A DNA stretch of 64,000 nt from positions 301,404-365,403 of the forward strand of contig JAFDYU010000008.1 in NCBI GenBank assembly GCA_018267285.1. Reading direction: 5' to 3'. Below are positions 16,604 through 23,368 of the stretch, piece after piece (the first letter of the stretch is position 1; each line of letters begins with the position of its first letter). The position numbers and the translations under genes are program-made. This DNA is from Bacteroidota bacterium. Its GTDB lineage: Bacteria > Bacteroidota > Bacteroidia > Cytophagales > Cyclobacteriaceae. The notes under the pieces are model-generated. The model was given only the letters and a program-made list of their open reading frames with translations. It ran no database searches and was not told where the DNA came from.

Positions 16604-17242
16604 TTATATCTTCACAAGCCCTCTGCGGATGGCTTCAATCACCATGCCGGTGCGGCTTTGCACTCTGAATTTTACAAACAACGACTCGCGGTAGCCGTCA
16701 ATGGTGCGCTCGCTCATTTTCATTTGCAACGCAATCTGCTTGTACGTTTGGTCGCTGGTGGCAAACTGTAAAAATTCTCGTTCGCGCTGCGATAGCTGCA
16801 CCACCACACCACCCCTGTTGGTGAGCAACTGCCCTAAGCTTCCGTTGGTTAGTTCTGAATTGAAATAATCTTTTGCGTTAACTTCATTGATGGCCCGTTC
16901 GAGTTCTTCAGGATCCGTATCCTTCAGTAAGTACGAGCAGCATCCGGCCCGAATCATTCGCAAAATAGTTTCTTCGTTGGCGTTCATCGAGAGCGCAACC
17001 AACCGTATGGAAGGATGATGGTTGCGCAGCCATTGAGCGGTATCGTGCCCGTTCATGTGTGGCATTTCTACATCAATCAGCATAACATCTGGTAATGAAA
17101 ATGTGTGTTTAATTTTTGACTGCAGATCTAGGCCATCGTTGGCATCGAGCACCACTTCCATGCCTGAAAAATTATTTACCAACAGACTGATCGACTTGCG
17201 AAACAGTTGGTGATCGTCAACAATACCCACCTTGATGCTCAT
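16604..17242 (-). CDS. NarL/LuxR-type response regulator
   Basis: A 212-residue protein from ATG 17242, which overlaps the kinase stop by four bases (ATGA). The receiver domain (1-120) has the acidic pair Asp9/Asp10, phospho-acceptor Asp57 in LIDVEMP and Lys107 in YLLKDTD. The C-terminal LuxR helix-turn-helix (LSQREREFLQF, QIALQMKMSERTIDGYRES) binds DNA, usually as a dimer at a palindrome. It is the last gene of a minus-strand unit: small Gly-Gly protein, seven-helix protein, kinase, regulator. The palindrome at 18997-19025 upstream of that unit is a candidate target. Confidence 0.92.
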   Translation of the reverse strand: MSIKVGIVDDHQLFRKSISLLVNNFSGMEVVLDANDGLDLQSKIKHTFSLPDVMLIDVEMPHMNGHDTAQWLRNHHPSIRLVALSMNANEETILRMIRAGCCSYLLKDTDPEELERAINEVNAKDYFNSELTNGSLGQLLTNRGGVVVQLSQREREFLQFATSDQTYKQIALQMKMSERTIDGYRESLFVKFRVQSRTGMVIEAIRRGLVKI

Positions 17243-18015
17243 GTAGATGTATTTTGAGGTACAAGAATATTTACTACAGTGCCACCACTGCCCGATGACC
17301 ACCGTGCGCTGCCACCCATCAACAGGGCACGGTGTTTAATGCTGTTTGTGCCGAAACCCTGCTTAGCCGGGTCAGTGGGGTCAAAGCCCTTACCGTTGTC
17401 TTCAACCGTTACGGTTAGCATCGTATCTTGTTGTGTTGCAAAAATTTTGATTACCGATGCCATCCCATGTTTTATCGAATTTTGAGTGGCCTCCTGCACC
17501 ATCCGGAACAACATCAACTGGCGATCGCGGGGCATATTCAGGTGTTCTGTTAGCTCAATAGTCATGGTAATCTCGCGCGTGGCATTGATGCGGTTTGCCT
17601 CAGCTTTTAGGTTCTCTTCAAAATTAAATTTTTCGAGCCATTCCTGGCTAAGCGATTTGCTGAGCATACGCAGTTCGGTGATAGCCTGGCCTATCGTTTC
17701 TCCTGCAGTAGTTAGTGTTTCTTGTGTATTGTTGGTGCGTTGCGCTACCCCAATTAGCACTTTTGAGGAGTTGAGTAATTGTCCCAGGTTATCGTGCAAT
17801 TCTTTACCGAGCCAGTTCAGCGTTGCTTCCTGTGTCTCTAACTTAGTTTTGAGCAACTCCTGGTGATATTGATGTTGAAGCCTGCTTTTCTCGTGGGTAT
17901 ACATCAATTGTTTTTTCTGATAAAATAAAACGAGAATGATGATGCCGATGGCAACCAGAAGAAAAAAGGCACTGCCGATTAAGATAACTGTGATTTCCTG
18001 CGAGATAATATCCAT
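17239..18015 (-). CDS. HisKA_3-type sensor histidine kinase
   Basis: A 258-residue protein with a single N-terminal membrane helix (about residues 8-31) and no extracytoplasmic sensor domain. The dimerisation helix carries the phospho-acceptor His74 in LGKELHDNLGQLL. The ATPase domain shows the N box (VQEATQNSIKHG), the G1 box (VEDNGKGFDP) and the G2 region (GFGTNSIKHRALLMGG). These are the partners of NarL-type regulators, and the next gene encodes one. Because it has no sensor of its own, the overlapping seven-helix gene upstream (37-base overlap) probably provides the input. Confidence 0.9.
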   Translation of the reverse strand: MDIISQEITVILIGSAFFLLVAIGIIILVLFYQKKQLMYTHEKSRLQHQYHQELLKTKLETQEATLNWLGKELHDNLGQLLNSSKVLIGVAQRTNNTQETLTTAGETIGQAITELRMLSKSLSQEWLEKFNFEENLKAEANRINATREITMTIELTEHLNMPRDRQLMLFRMVQEATQNSIKHGMASVIKIFATQQDTMLTVTVEDNGKGFDPTDPAKQGFGTNSIKHRALLMGGSARWSSGSGGTVVNILVPQNTST

Positions 18016-18656
18016 ATCAGGCCGCTGGCGGTTAATAGCGACCCTAAAAATAAGAGAACATTATGAATCCCCCATAGGTAGGTTAGAATTGCTCGGTTCT
18101 CTGAAGAATAATCCCCTTCCATAATTTTTTCGATCAGCCGATGGTACGTGAGAAAAATAACAAAAGAACCCAGGTGATAGATCAGTTGGGAGCAGACAAA
18201 CCAAAAATCAAAATTATTTGTGAGGGGTTCTTCGGTAATGTTGCTGAAGAGCTGATGGAGATACAAAAAAATGAGGAACACAATCCCTACCGAGGTTAGG
18301 GCATAGCCTACGCTGTCGAAAATAATGTCTTTGTTTTGAAGTGAAAGTAAATAATAGGCTAGCGTGCAAAGGCCAACGGCAATGGCCAACAAACGTTTCC
18401 CCGCAGAGGTAAACAGATCGTAGAAATAATAAGAAACCGAAAGGCCAGTGATTACATATAAAATAGAATACAGATGCGCATTGTTGACAGTAATATCAAG
18501 TAAAGTTTTCGCTATCAATGCTGAGGCCAACAAGTAGTAGGCACACAACAACCGATAACGAAAACCCGTACTGATTTTTAGGCAGAATACAGATAAGGCA
18601 ATGAAGTTGGCAAAAAATGCCAAAAACTCTAAAATGTATGAAATAAAAAATTTCAA
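17979..18656 (-). CDS. Seven-helix membrane protein, candidate receptor for the adjacent kinase
   Basis: A 225-residue protein that is almost entirely membrane, with about seven hydrophobic helices (near residues 5-25, 35-54, 62-80, 88-107, 115-134, 155-174 and 195-218). The cytoplasmic tail is short (SRRKSQLS). I recognise no named family, though the size and helix count resemble the membrane part of seven-helix bacterial sensors. It overlaps the kinase gene by 37 bases, so the two are translationally coupled. The kinase has only one helix, so a receptor role for this protein is a reasonable inference. A small Gly-Gly/Cys protein gene ends 29 bases upstream. Confidence 0.65.
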   Translation of the reverse strand: MKFFISYILEFLAFFANFIALSVFCLKISTGFRYRLLCAYYLLASALIAKTLLDITVNNAHLYSILYVITGLSVSYYFYDLFTSAGKRLLAIAVGLCTLAYYLLSLQNKDIIFDSVGYALTSVGIVFLIFLYLHQLFSNITEEPLTNNFDFWFVCSQLIYHLGSFVIFLTYHRLIEKIMEGDYSSENRAILTYLWGIHNVLLFLGSLLTASGLIWILSRRKSQLS

Positions 18657-18685
18657 AGTCGTTGAAGCTCTTTCTGTCTTAAAAA

Positions 18686-18940
18686 TTATGGATTACATGG
18701 AGGCACCGGACAGCCGGGCACACCATCGCCACCCTTATATGTTTTCTTGGTCGAACCGGTACCTACCGCTTCGATTTTCAATGCACCAACTTTGCGGTTG
18801 TCTTTGGTAACCTCTGTTTCAATGCTTACCGTGAAGAGCACCTTTTTAGGTTTTGTTTCTAAAATGCGCATGAGGCCGTTTTCACCTTCGGCCTCAAATA
18901 CAAATTGAAAGGCTTTTACTTTTTCGTTTTTCTTTGCCAT
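18686..18940 (-). CDS. Small protein with Gly-Gly motif and short Cys/Pro-rich C-terminus
   Basis: An 84-residue protein. Residues 1-65 are charged, with alternating strand-like segments and no signal peptide. Residues 70-71 are Gly-Gly, followed by a 13-residue tail, DGVPGCPVPPCNP, with two cysteines. Such an arrangement resembles the leader/core layout of peptides matured at a double-glycine site, but no peptidase, exporter or modifying enzyme is nearby, so this is only a suggestion. The gene opens a minus-strand run that continues with the seven-helix protein, kinase and regulator. It could also be an ordinary small cytoplasmic protein. Confidence 0.6.
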   Translation of the reverse strand: MAKKNEKVKAFQFVFEAEGENGLMRILETKPKKVLFTVSIETEVTKDNRKVGALKIEAVGTGSTKKTYKGGDGVPGCPVPPCNP

Positions 18941-18996
18941 AAATTTTGTTTAGGGTGTGTGTTTTATTTTGCGGCAAGATGAGTAAAAAACAATTA

Positions 18997-19025
18997 CCAC
19001 GATACGGGGTTTTTCCCGTATGTGG
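18997..19025. promoter_or_regulatory. Strong palindrome upstream of the peptide/kinase/regulator unit
   Basis: CCAC-G-ATACGGG (18997-19008) pairs with CCCGTAT-GTGG (19015-19025) across a six-base loop; the only flaw is one unpaired G. It lies 57-85 bases upstream of the start codon of the small Gly-Gly protein, a normal place for a regulator site or a leader hairpin. A LuxR-type dimer from the same operon is the obvious candidate ligand, but this is inferred from position only. The divergent ArsR gene starts about 190 bases away. Confidence 0.5.
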
Positions 19026-19149
19026 CGGTAGTCGTTAACCGGGCTAAGCCCTGTAGGCTCTGATTTTGCTGTAACAAATATCCTTCCGCTGCTCTGCATC
19101 AGTGTTTTTGAAAACCTGCAAACACTTTCAAAAAAAAACAATAAAAAAA

Positions 19150-19182
19150 TTGCGAAACCAAAAAGTTGCATATATTTGCAAC
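19150..19182 (+). promoter_or_regulatory. ArsR-operon promoter with overlapping GTTGCA/TGCAAC palindrome
   Basis: TTG at 19150-19152 and TATATTTG at 19171-19178 (18-base spacer) form a Bacteroidota -33/-7 promoter. The inverted repeat GTTGCA-TATATT-TGCAAC (19165-19182) covers the -7 element. ArsR-family repressors typically bind such sites, so self-regulation of the downstream ArsR gene is likely but not proven. Confidence 0.55.
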
Positions 19183-19212
19183 CGATTAGTTTCATAAATA
19201 AAATTTCCAAAA

Positions 19213-19530
19213 ATGAGAAGAGACATTTTTCAAGCCATTGCAGACCCCACCCGAAGAGCCATCATCGCCTTAATAGCTCTACAAGCAATGACACCTAACG
19301 CCATTGCCGAAAATTTCAACTCAACTCGGCAAGCAGTATCAAAGCATTTACGCATTCTCGCAGAATGCGAACTGGTAAAACAAGAATATCAAGGCCGAGA
19401 AATTTACTACTCACTTGAAATCGACAAAATGAAAGAAATAGATAAATGGTTAGAACAATACCGGAAGATTTGGGAAAACCGGTTTAATCAACTCGACAAA
19501 GTATTATCAAAACTAAAAACCAATAAATAA
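19213..19530 (+). CDS. ArsR-family transcriptional regulator
   Basis: A 105-residue winged-helix protein of normal length. The family opening [17 protein letters not shown] is followed by the recognition helix in [19 protein letters not shown] and the wing [12 protein letters not shown]. There are no cysteine pairs for metal sensing, so it belongs with the SdpR/AHSA1-linked type rather than the arsenic sensors. The stop overlaps the start of the next gene by one base (TAATG), and that gene encodes an AHSA1/SRPBCC protein, the usual partner. A palindrome covers its promoter. Confidence 0.92.
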   Translation: MRRDIFQAIADPTRRAIIALIALQAMTPNAIAENFNSTRQAVSKHLRILAECELVKQEYQGREIYYSLEIDKMKEIDKWLEQYRKIWENRFNQLDKVLSKLKTNK

Positions 19531-20036
19531 TGAAAAACACGTTGCTATTTGACTTCATCGCTGACAAAAAGAAAAACACACTAACTATTCGGAGAGAGTT
19601 TTTAGCCGGTCGAAACCTAGTATGGGATTGCTACACTAAAAGTGAATTGCTTAACCAATGGTTTGCACCATCGCCACTCACGACCAAAACAAAGTCAATG
19701 GATTTTAGTGAAGGCGGCCACTGGCACTATGCTATGGTAGAACCCAACGGTAACGAGTACTGGGGTTACACCACGTATCGAAAAATTAAGCCAGTTGATT
19801 TTTATACAGCTTCAGATGCTTTCAGTAATGAAGCTGGCAAGATTAATGCAGACATGCCCCGGGCTGAATGGCTTGTAACTTTTACCGACAGGGCAGAGAA
19901 TACTTTGGTAGAAACAGTTGTTACGTACGCATCTCTTTCTGATCTGGAGAAAGTTATCCAGATGGGCATGGAGCAAGGGATGATGGCAACGCTAGAGAAA
20001 CTGGACAAGCTGCTGTTAACTATCAACAAGAACTAA
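19530..20036 (+). CDS. SRPBCC/AHSA1-domain protein (first of three)
   Basis: A 168-residue protein with the START-like helix-grip fold. Motifs are LTIRREFLAGRNLVWDCYTK, ELLNQWFAP, MDFSEGGHWHYAMVEPNG, and a final helix that closes the cavity (MEQGMMATLEKLDKLL). The fold binds hydrophobic ligands; the ligand is unknown. It is coupled to the ArsR gene and followed by two paralogues with the same layout. Members next to ArsR genes are common, but three in tandem is more than usual. Confidence 0.88.
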   Translation: MKNTLLFDFIADKKKNTLTIRREFLAGRNLVWDCYTKSELLNQWFAPSPLTTKTKSMDFSEGGHWHYAMVEPNGNEYWGYTTYRKIKPVDFYTASDAFSNEAGKINADMPRAEWLVTFTDRAENTLVETVVTYASLSDLEKVIQMGMEQGMMATLEKLDKLLLTINKN

Positions 20037-20075
20037 TGTTTCGTGTAACATTATCAACCCTTAAAAAAACAAAAG

Positions 20076-20582
20076 ATGAGCATGACCTTATTCTTCGACT
20101 TCACGGTAGACAAAGTGAACAACACCATTAACATCAAACGAGAATTTGCCGGAAACCGCGCACTCGTTTGGGACTGTTATACCAAATCTGAAATTCTCGA
20201 CCAGTGGTGGATGCCACTTCCTTGGAAATCGCGTACAAAAAGCATGGACTTCCGCGAAGGCGGAAGATGGCACTACGCAGCAGTTGGACCAAATAACGAA
20301 GAACACTGGTCCATTACATCCTACGTAAAAATTGAGACACAGAAGTTATTTCTCGCCAGTGATGCCTTTGGTGACGCTGATGGAAATATCAACCCGGCCA
20401 TGCCTCAATCGAAGTGGACAATGAGCTTTAGCGATGTTGGAAAAAATACACTTGTGCATGGGGTTATGCAATTTCCTAACCTGGCTCAATTGGAGCAAAC
20501 CATTGCGATGGGCTTCAAAGAAGGTCTTATCATGGCTATGCAAAACTTAGATACCATGTTGGTGAAATGGCAATCCGTTTGA
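20076..20582 (+). CDS. SRPBCC/AHSA1-domain protein (second of three)
   Basis: A 168-residue paralogue of the preceding gene and the same length. It keeps INIKREFAGNRALVWDCYTK, EILDQWWMPLPWKSRTKSMD, FREGGRWHYAAVGPN and the closing helix GFKEGLIMAMQNLDTML. It starts 39 bases after the previous stop and is probably in the same transcript. Its ligand-facing residues differ from copy one, so ligand preference may differ. No catalytic residues are expected in this family. Confidence 0.88.
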   Translation: MSMTLFFDFTVDKVNNTINIKREFAGNRALVWDCYTKSEILDQWWMPLPWKSRTKSMDFREGGRWHYAAVGPNNEEHWSITSYVKIETQKLFLASDAFGDADGNINPAMPQSKWTMSFSDVGKNTLVHGVMQFPNLAQLEQTIAMGFKEGLIMAMQNLDTMLVKWQSV

Positions 20583-20615
20583 ACGAGTATTTTATCAAAC
20601 TAAAAAATAATAAGT

Positions 20616-21113
20616 ATGAGTGAATTACAATTTGATTTCACCGTTGACAAGGCAGCAAAAATGGTTTATATAACAAGAGAGTTTAACGCCAGCCAATCGT
20701 TGGTGTGGGATGCCTTTACCAAAGCAGAATTGATTGACCAATGGATTGCACCTAAGCCCATGACCGCGAAAACCAAATACCAGGATTTCAAAGTTGGCGG
20801 CAAACGATTTTATGCCATGATAAGCCCCGATGGGCAGGAACTTTGGGCGATACAGGAATACACTTCGATCACCCCAAAGACAAATTTTAAAATGCACAAT
20901 GCGTTTGCCGACAAAGATGAAAACCCGGAACCGCATGGCTCAGAATGGGATCATACGTTCAGCGAACACAATGGAAAAACTAAAGTTAACATCTCTATTT
21001 ACAATGAATCGCTTGAGCGGTTAGAAAGGGTACTTGATGGCTTTACACAAGGAATGAAAATGTCACTGAGCAACTTGGAAAACTTGTTACAAACTTTATC
21101 ACGGCAACGATAG
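20616..21113 (+). CDS. SRPBCC/AHSA1-domain protein (third of three)
   Basis: A 165-residue paralogue with [76 protein letters not shown] and the closing helix [17 protein letters not shown]. It is the most diverged of the three. It starts 33 bases after the second copy. The array ArsR-SRPBCC-SRPBCC-SRPBCC looks like one operon created by gene duplication. Confidence 0.88.
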   Translation: MSELQFDFTVDKAAKMVYITREFNASQSLVWDAFTKAELIDQWIAPKPMTAKTKYQDFKVGGKRFYAMISPDGQELWAIQEYTSITPKTNFKMHNAFADKDENPEPHGSEWDHTFSEHNGKTKVNISIYNESLERLERVLDGFTQGMKMSLSNLENLLQTLSRQR

Positions 21114-21163
21114 AAACCGTAACTGGTATTTTGAAAGAATAGACTAAAAACAATTTGCAAAAT

Positions 21164-21373
21164 ATGATTTTCGTTTTCAAAACATCTGTAAAAACCAAGC
21201 TGCAGATACAACGGCTTAAGCCGCACATAAACAACACGCTGCCCATAGCAAGGTGGAATTTTGACCTTGAAGATTGCGACAAAATTTTGCGTATTGAGAG
21301 TGACGAGAATATCGTTTCTAAAATAACAGACTTGTTAAACATCCATGAATTCAGTTGCGAAGAATTAGAATAA
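21164..21373 (+). CDS. Small conserved-looking protein, unknown function
   Basis: A 69-residue protein if started at ATG 21164; a TTG three codons upstream is possible. It begins MIFVFKTSVKTKLQIQRLKP and contains RWNFDLEDCDKILRIES. The pattern beta-alpha-beta-beta-alpha suggests a small ferredoxin-like fold. A similar short protein is, to my knowledge, often found among small Bacteroidota genes, but I cannot name a family. It sits between the SRPBCC array and the VOC gene in the same direction, with short gaps on both sides. Confidence 0.6.
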   Translation: MIFVFKTSVKTKLQIQRLKPHINNTLPIARWNFDLEDCDKILRIESDENIVSKITDLLNIHEFSCEELE

Positions 21374-21409
21374 CAAAAAAAGATTAAACAACTTAAAAAT
21401 CAAAAAAAA

Positions 21410-21841
21410 ATGGCACAAATCAATCCACACATCAACTTTAACGGAAATGCCGAAGAAGCATTCCATTTTTACAAATCAGTATTTGGCGGTGCATTCACAA
21501 AAATTATTCGCTTCAAAGATGTATCAACCACAGAGCATCCCGTAGCAGAAAGTGAAGCCAACAAAATAATGCACATCGCTTTGCCCATTGGCAACAGCAT
21601 GTTAATGGCTAACGATGTTCCTGAATTTTTGGGCCGGGTAAATGAAAATGAAAACAGATCTAAATTATTTGTTACTGCAGAAAGTTGGGAAGAAGCAGAT
21701 AAATTATTCAAAGGTCTTTCGGCAGGCGGAACGGTGGAAATGCCGGGAGGTGGCAGCCCAGAGGGTTCTTATTTTGCTATGTTTAGAGACAAATATGGCA
21801 TTGAATGGATGGTGGAATTTGAACAAAAACTAAAGGGCTAA
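21410..21841 (+). CDS. VOC-family protein, PhnB-like
   Basis: A 143-residue protein with the PhnB/glyoxalase opening INPHINFNGNAEEAFHFYKSVFGGAF. It also has the family segments IMHIALPIGNSMLMANDVPE, ADKLFKGLSAGGTVEMP and FAMFRDKYGIEWMVEFE. VOC proteins pair two beta-alpha-beta-beta-beta modules to bind a metal or small ligand; PhnB-like members have no proven substrate. It lies in the small-enzyme run after the ArsR/SRPBCC operon. Confidence 0.88.
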   Translation: MAQINPHINFNGNAEEAFHFYKSVFGGAFTKIIRFKDVSTTEHPVAESEANKIMHIALPIGNSMLMANDVPEFLGRVNENENRSKLFVTAESWEEADKLFKGLSAGGTVEMPGGGSPEGSYFAMFRDKYGIEWMVEFEQKLKG

Positions 21842-21863
21842 AATTTAAATTCAAACACCATTT

Positions 21864-22733
21864 ATGAAAAGTTTATTCAATACAAGTAATCCTTTTAGAC
21901 TAATACTTTTAAATGCAATTATTTTTATGGGATATTCATCAAGCGGGCAACAGATCAAACCTGCAGAAAGCGGTTACGCACCCGCTAATGGCATTAACGT
22001 TTATTACGAAGTATATGGTAAAGGAGAGCCAATCATTTTACTGCATGGTGCTTTTTATACCATTCAGATGAACTGGGGAGAATTAATACCTGAGTTGGCA
22101 AAGACAAGAAAAGTAATTGCCATTGAAATGCAAGGGCATGGGCATTCGCCTTTTTCAGATAGAAAAATGTCGATCTCCGCTTTAGCAAGTGATGTAGAAA
22201 AAGTAATGGGTTATTTAAAAATTGACAGTGCGGATGTAGCAGGTTATAGCATGGGTGGCTCCGTGGCTTACCAGTTTGCTGTTCAAAGCCCTAAACGATT
22301 AAAAAAATTAATCATCATTTCTTCTACGTACAAAACAGATGGTTGGCTACCAATTGTGAACACAGCGTTTAAAGATTTTAAACCTGAACTTTTTGATAAC
22401 ACACCCCTACAAACTGCATACGATGCAGTGGCCCCTGATAAAACAAAATGGAGAAGTTTTCTAAAACAGATGTTTGATTTCGCCAAAATGCCATTTAACT
22501 GTGGAGACTCCAATATTGCAAAAATTACTTCGCCCGTATTAATTATTTCAGGCGACAATGATGGGCTTAATAAAATTGAATTGATGAAAACATATCAACT
22601 ACTTGGAGGAGGTGTTTCTGATCTGAGCCCAGCGCCAAAATCGCATTTAGCAATTGTACCGTCACAAGGGCACGTGAGCCTGATGATGCAAACAAAAACA
22701 ATTTTAAATTACCTGAATGATTTTTTAAAATAA
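21864..22733 (+). CDS. Alpha/beta hydrolase, exported
   Basis: A 289-residue protein with a hydrophobic N-terminus that could be a signal peptide (about residues 1-30, ending SSGQQ). The hydrolase core has NGINVYYEVYGKGEPIILLH, an oxyanion HGAF, the nucleophile elbow GYSMGGSV, an acid in ISGDNDGL, and the catalytic His in PSQGHVSLM. The layout resembles general esterases and C-C hydrolases of the fold; the substrate is unknown. It follows the VOC gene by 22 bases. Confidence 0.88.
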   Translation: MKSLFNTSNPFRLILLNAIIFMGYSSSGQQIKPAESGYAPANGINVYYEVYGKGEPIILLHGAFYTIQMNWGELIPELAKTRKVIAIEMQGHGHSPFSDRKMSISALASDVEKVMGYLKIDSADVAGYSMGGSVAYQFAVQSPKRLKKLIIISSTYKTDGWLPIVNTAFKDFKPELFDNTPLQTAYDAVAPDKTKWRSFLKQMFDFAKMPFNCGDSNIAKITSPVLIISGDNDGLNKIELMKTYQLLGGGVSDLSPAPKSHLAIVPSQGHVSLMMQTKTILNYLNDFLK

Positions 22734-22793
22734 CGTATGGCTCTGCACTGCAAATAGTAATAGCATAAATAAGCAACAGTGATTTTTATTTTT

Positions 22794-23225
22794 ATGAACA
22801 TAAAAGAACAAATCAAACACTACATTGCCGGCCAACCCGAAACCAAAAGCAGCGAACTACAAGCCTTGCACCAACGTATCGTTAAGGCTTTACCAAACTG
22901 TAGGTTGTGGTTCAACAATGGTAAAAATACTGAAGGCAAAATTGTTACAAATCCGAACATTGGATATGGGTTTTACACCATAAACTATGCCGATGGAACA
23001 AGCCGGGAATTTTATCAAATTGGATTGAGCGCAAACAAAACCGGAATATCGGTTTACATCCTTGGTTTAGAAGATAAAACCTATCTCGCTAAAACGTTTG
23101 GAAAAAAATTGGGCAAAGCAAGTGTGACCGGATATTGCATCCGGTTTAAAACGTTAAAAGATATCGACATCGATGTGCTGGAAGCAGCAATACAATATGG
23201 AGTAGAGGCTACCCATAAAAAATAA
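22794..23225 (+). CDS. DUF1801-domain protein
   Basis: A 143-residue protein from ATG 22794; an upstream GTG would add five residues. It fits DUF1801 (YdhG-like): LHQRIVKALPNCRLWFNNGK, GYGFYTINYADGTSREFYQI, GISVYILG and a C-terminal VTGYCIRFKTLKDIDIDVLE, with the usual closing helix. The family has a small alpha/beta fold related to frataxin-like proteins and no firm function. It is the last gene of the run that began with ArsR. Confidence 0.82.
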   Translation: MNIKEQIKHYIAGQPETKSSELQALHQRIVKALPNCRLWFNNGKNTEGKIVTNPNIGYGFYTINYADGTSREFYQIGLSANKTGISVYILGLEDKTYLAKTFGKKLGKASVTGYCIRFKTLKDIDIDVLEAAIQYGVEATHKK

Positions 23226-23368
23226 TGACCAAAAAACGTGTAGTAAAAAAGAAACTGCATGGCTTGCCAAGTTAGCCGGTTGAAACGTAGTATTAAGCCG
23301 CTTTCTTTTCTCACTATTTTCTGCTACATTCATTTTCCGTTTCTCGTCCCACCTTAACTACACGCGCT

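Noticed and set aside
18950-19210. 86-codon minus-strand frame in the gap before the small Gly-Gly gene
   Set aside because: It crosses the 18997-19025 palindrome and the ArsR promoter and has no protein-like pattern.
23225-23275. 16-codon frame overlapping the DUF1801 stop (MTKKRVVKKKLHGLPS)
   Set aside because: Too short to support, despite the TAATG overlap; no ribosome binding site or conservation evidence available.
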